Origin: Antrihabitans stalactiti
GTDB lineage: Bacteria; Actinomycetota; Actinomycetes; Mycobacteriales; Mycobacteriaceae
Reading direction: 5' to 3'
Assembly (NCBI RefSeq): GCF_012932915.1
Contig: NZ_VCQU01000005.1
Location: 62,001 to 126,000, forward strand
DNA: 64,000 nucleotides
Shown here piece after piece: positions 63,668 to 64,000 of the stretch; position 1 is the first letter of the stretch; each line of letters begins with the position of its first letter. The notes under the pieces were generated by a model. That model saw nothing but the letters and a program-made list of their open reading frames with translations, ran no database searches and was not told the DNA's origin. The position numbers and the translations under genes were made by a program.

Positions 63668-64000
63668 TGACAACGGACCTCGTCAGTCGCGCACAGATCA
63701 TCCTGCTGGCCCGCACCTTGCACGTCGAGGTCGAAGAACTGCAGCATCTCGAACGCCTCGGCGCCGAGCACTTGAATGCGTTGCGCGAGCAGATTTCGAA
63801 CGTCATCTTCGACGACCACGCCTCGATCTTCAAAAGGGTCAGTGCGCTGGTGCCGATCGTGCCGTTACCGATCGCGATGCCGATCGTCCAGAAGATGGTG
63901 CCGCCGATGATGGCCGGCCGAGCGGCAGGCGCGATCGGTGTGGCGCACCCGAACAAAGCTGCCCAAGCGTTGACGCTGGTGAAGGTCCCGTACGCCGCGG
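63667..64000 (+). CDS. Large partner protein, second copy (L2), cut by window end
   Basis: The first 111 codons run to the window edge: MTTDLVSRAQIILLARTLHV, LEALNALREQISNVIFDDHASIFKRVSALVPIVPLPIAMPIVQKMVPPMMAGRAAGAIGVAHPNKAA. It is about 60% identical by eye to the start of L1. The 3' part lies outside the window. With S2 it forms the second S/L pair of the tandem module. Confidence 0.8.
   Translation, partial: MTTDLVSRAQIILLARTLHVEVEELQHLERLGAEHLNALREQISNVIFDDHASIFKRVSALVPIVPLPIAMPIVQKMVPPMMAGRAAGAIGVAHPNKAAQALTLVKVPYAA

Overview
The window is high-GC, densely coded DNA from an actinobacterium of the order Mycobacteriales, probably a Nocardiaceae-type (Rhodococcus/Nocardia-like) organism. 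The evidence is gene content and order recalled from Mycobacterium tuberculosis: XPB helicase and its partner (Rv0861c/Rv0862c-like), RpfA with a c-di-AMP riboswitch, YccF (Rv0870c-like), CspB (Rv0871-like), DUF2771 and an MFS protein (Rv0875c/Rv0876c-like), DUF3027, DUF2530, MarR, SpoU methyltransferase, DUF2537, SepH, SerC, citrate synthase 2 and GltA all occur here in a broadly conserved order. A class I DAHP synthase and a PlsB/HAD-PlsC pair are also present. All family names come from reading motifs; no database search was run.

Layout. 1-5.5 kb: a fucose-permease-like symporter (cut by the window edge) with a CRP-type palindrome and a 7-codon upstream ORF, a HAD phosphatase, an MFS transporter, small membrane proteins and a formylglycine-generating enzyme (FGE). 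5.5-7.2 kb: the divergent cysteine-type sulfatase that the FGE should activate. 7.2-12 kb: an operon of PlsB, HAD-PlsC and a pseudouridine synthase. 12-23.6 kb: DUF2127 protein and MFS, a siderophore-type binding lipoprotein, SDR, an aromatic leader peptide plus DAHP synthase, AlkB-like protein, LysE exporter, VOC proteins, TetR with lipase, aminotransferase, and an ECF41 sigma factor with its carboxymuconolactone-decarboxylase partner. 23.7-28.9 kb: a sulfonate-type ABC transporter followed by two flavin monooxygenase-like genes. 29-60 kb: the conserved mycobacterial core block. 60-64 kb: a DUF222/HNH (13E12-type) gene and a tandemly duplicated two-gene module of unknown function that runs off the right end.

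The less ordinary content lies between the genes. Two families of about 40-46 bp near-perfect palindromes recur: four full copies and one half copy of family A (arm GTGAGTCTTTTCGGAGTC) and five copies of family B (arm like CCGTGCGTGAATTTCACC). They sit almost always at gene 3' ends, and several supply the stop codon. Regulatory elements readable from sequence include a Tyr-Trp-Phe leader peptide with mutually exclusive hairpin partners ahead of the DAHP synthase, an ECF41-type promoter ahead of the CMD gene, two perfect TGTGA-N6-TCACA sites, a c-di-AMP riboswitch, a TetR operator and a bidirectional intrinsic terminator. The clearest candidate for an undescribed protein system is the duplicated small/large gene pair at 62140-64000.
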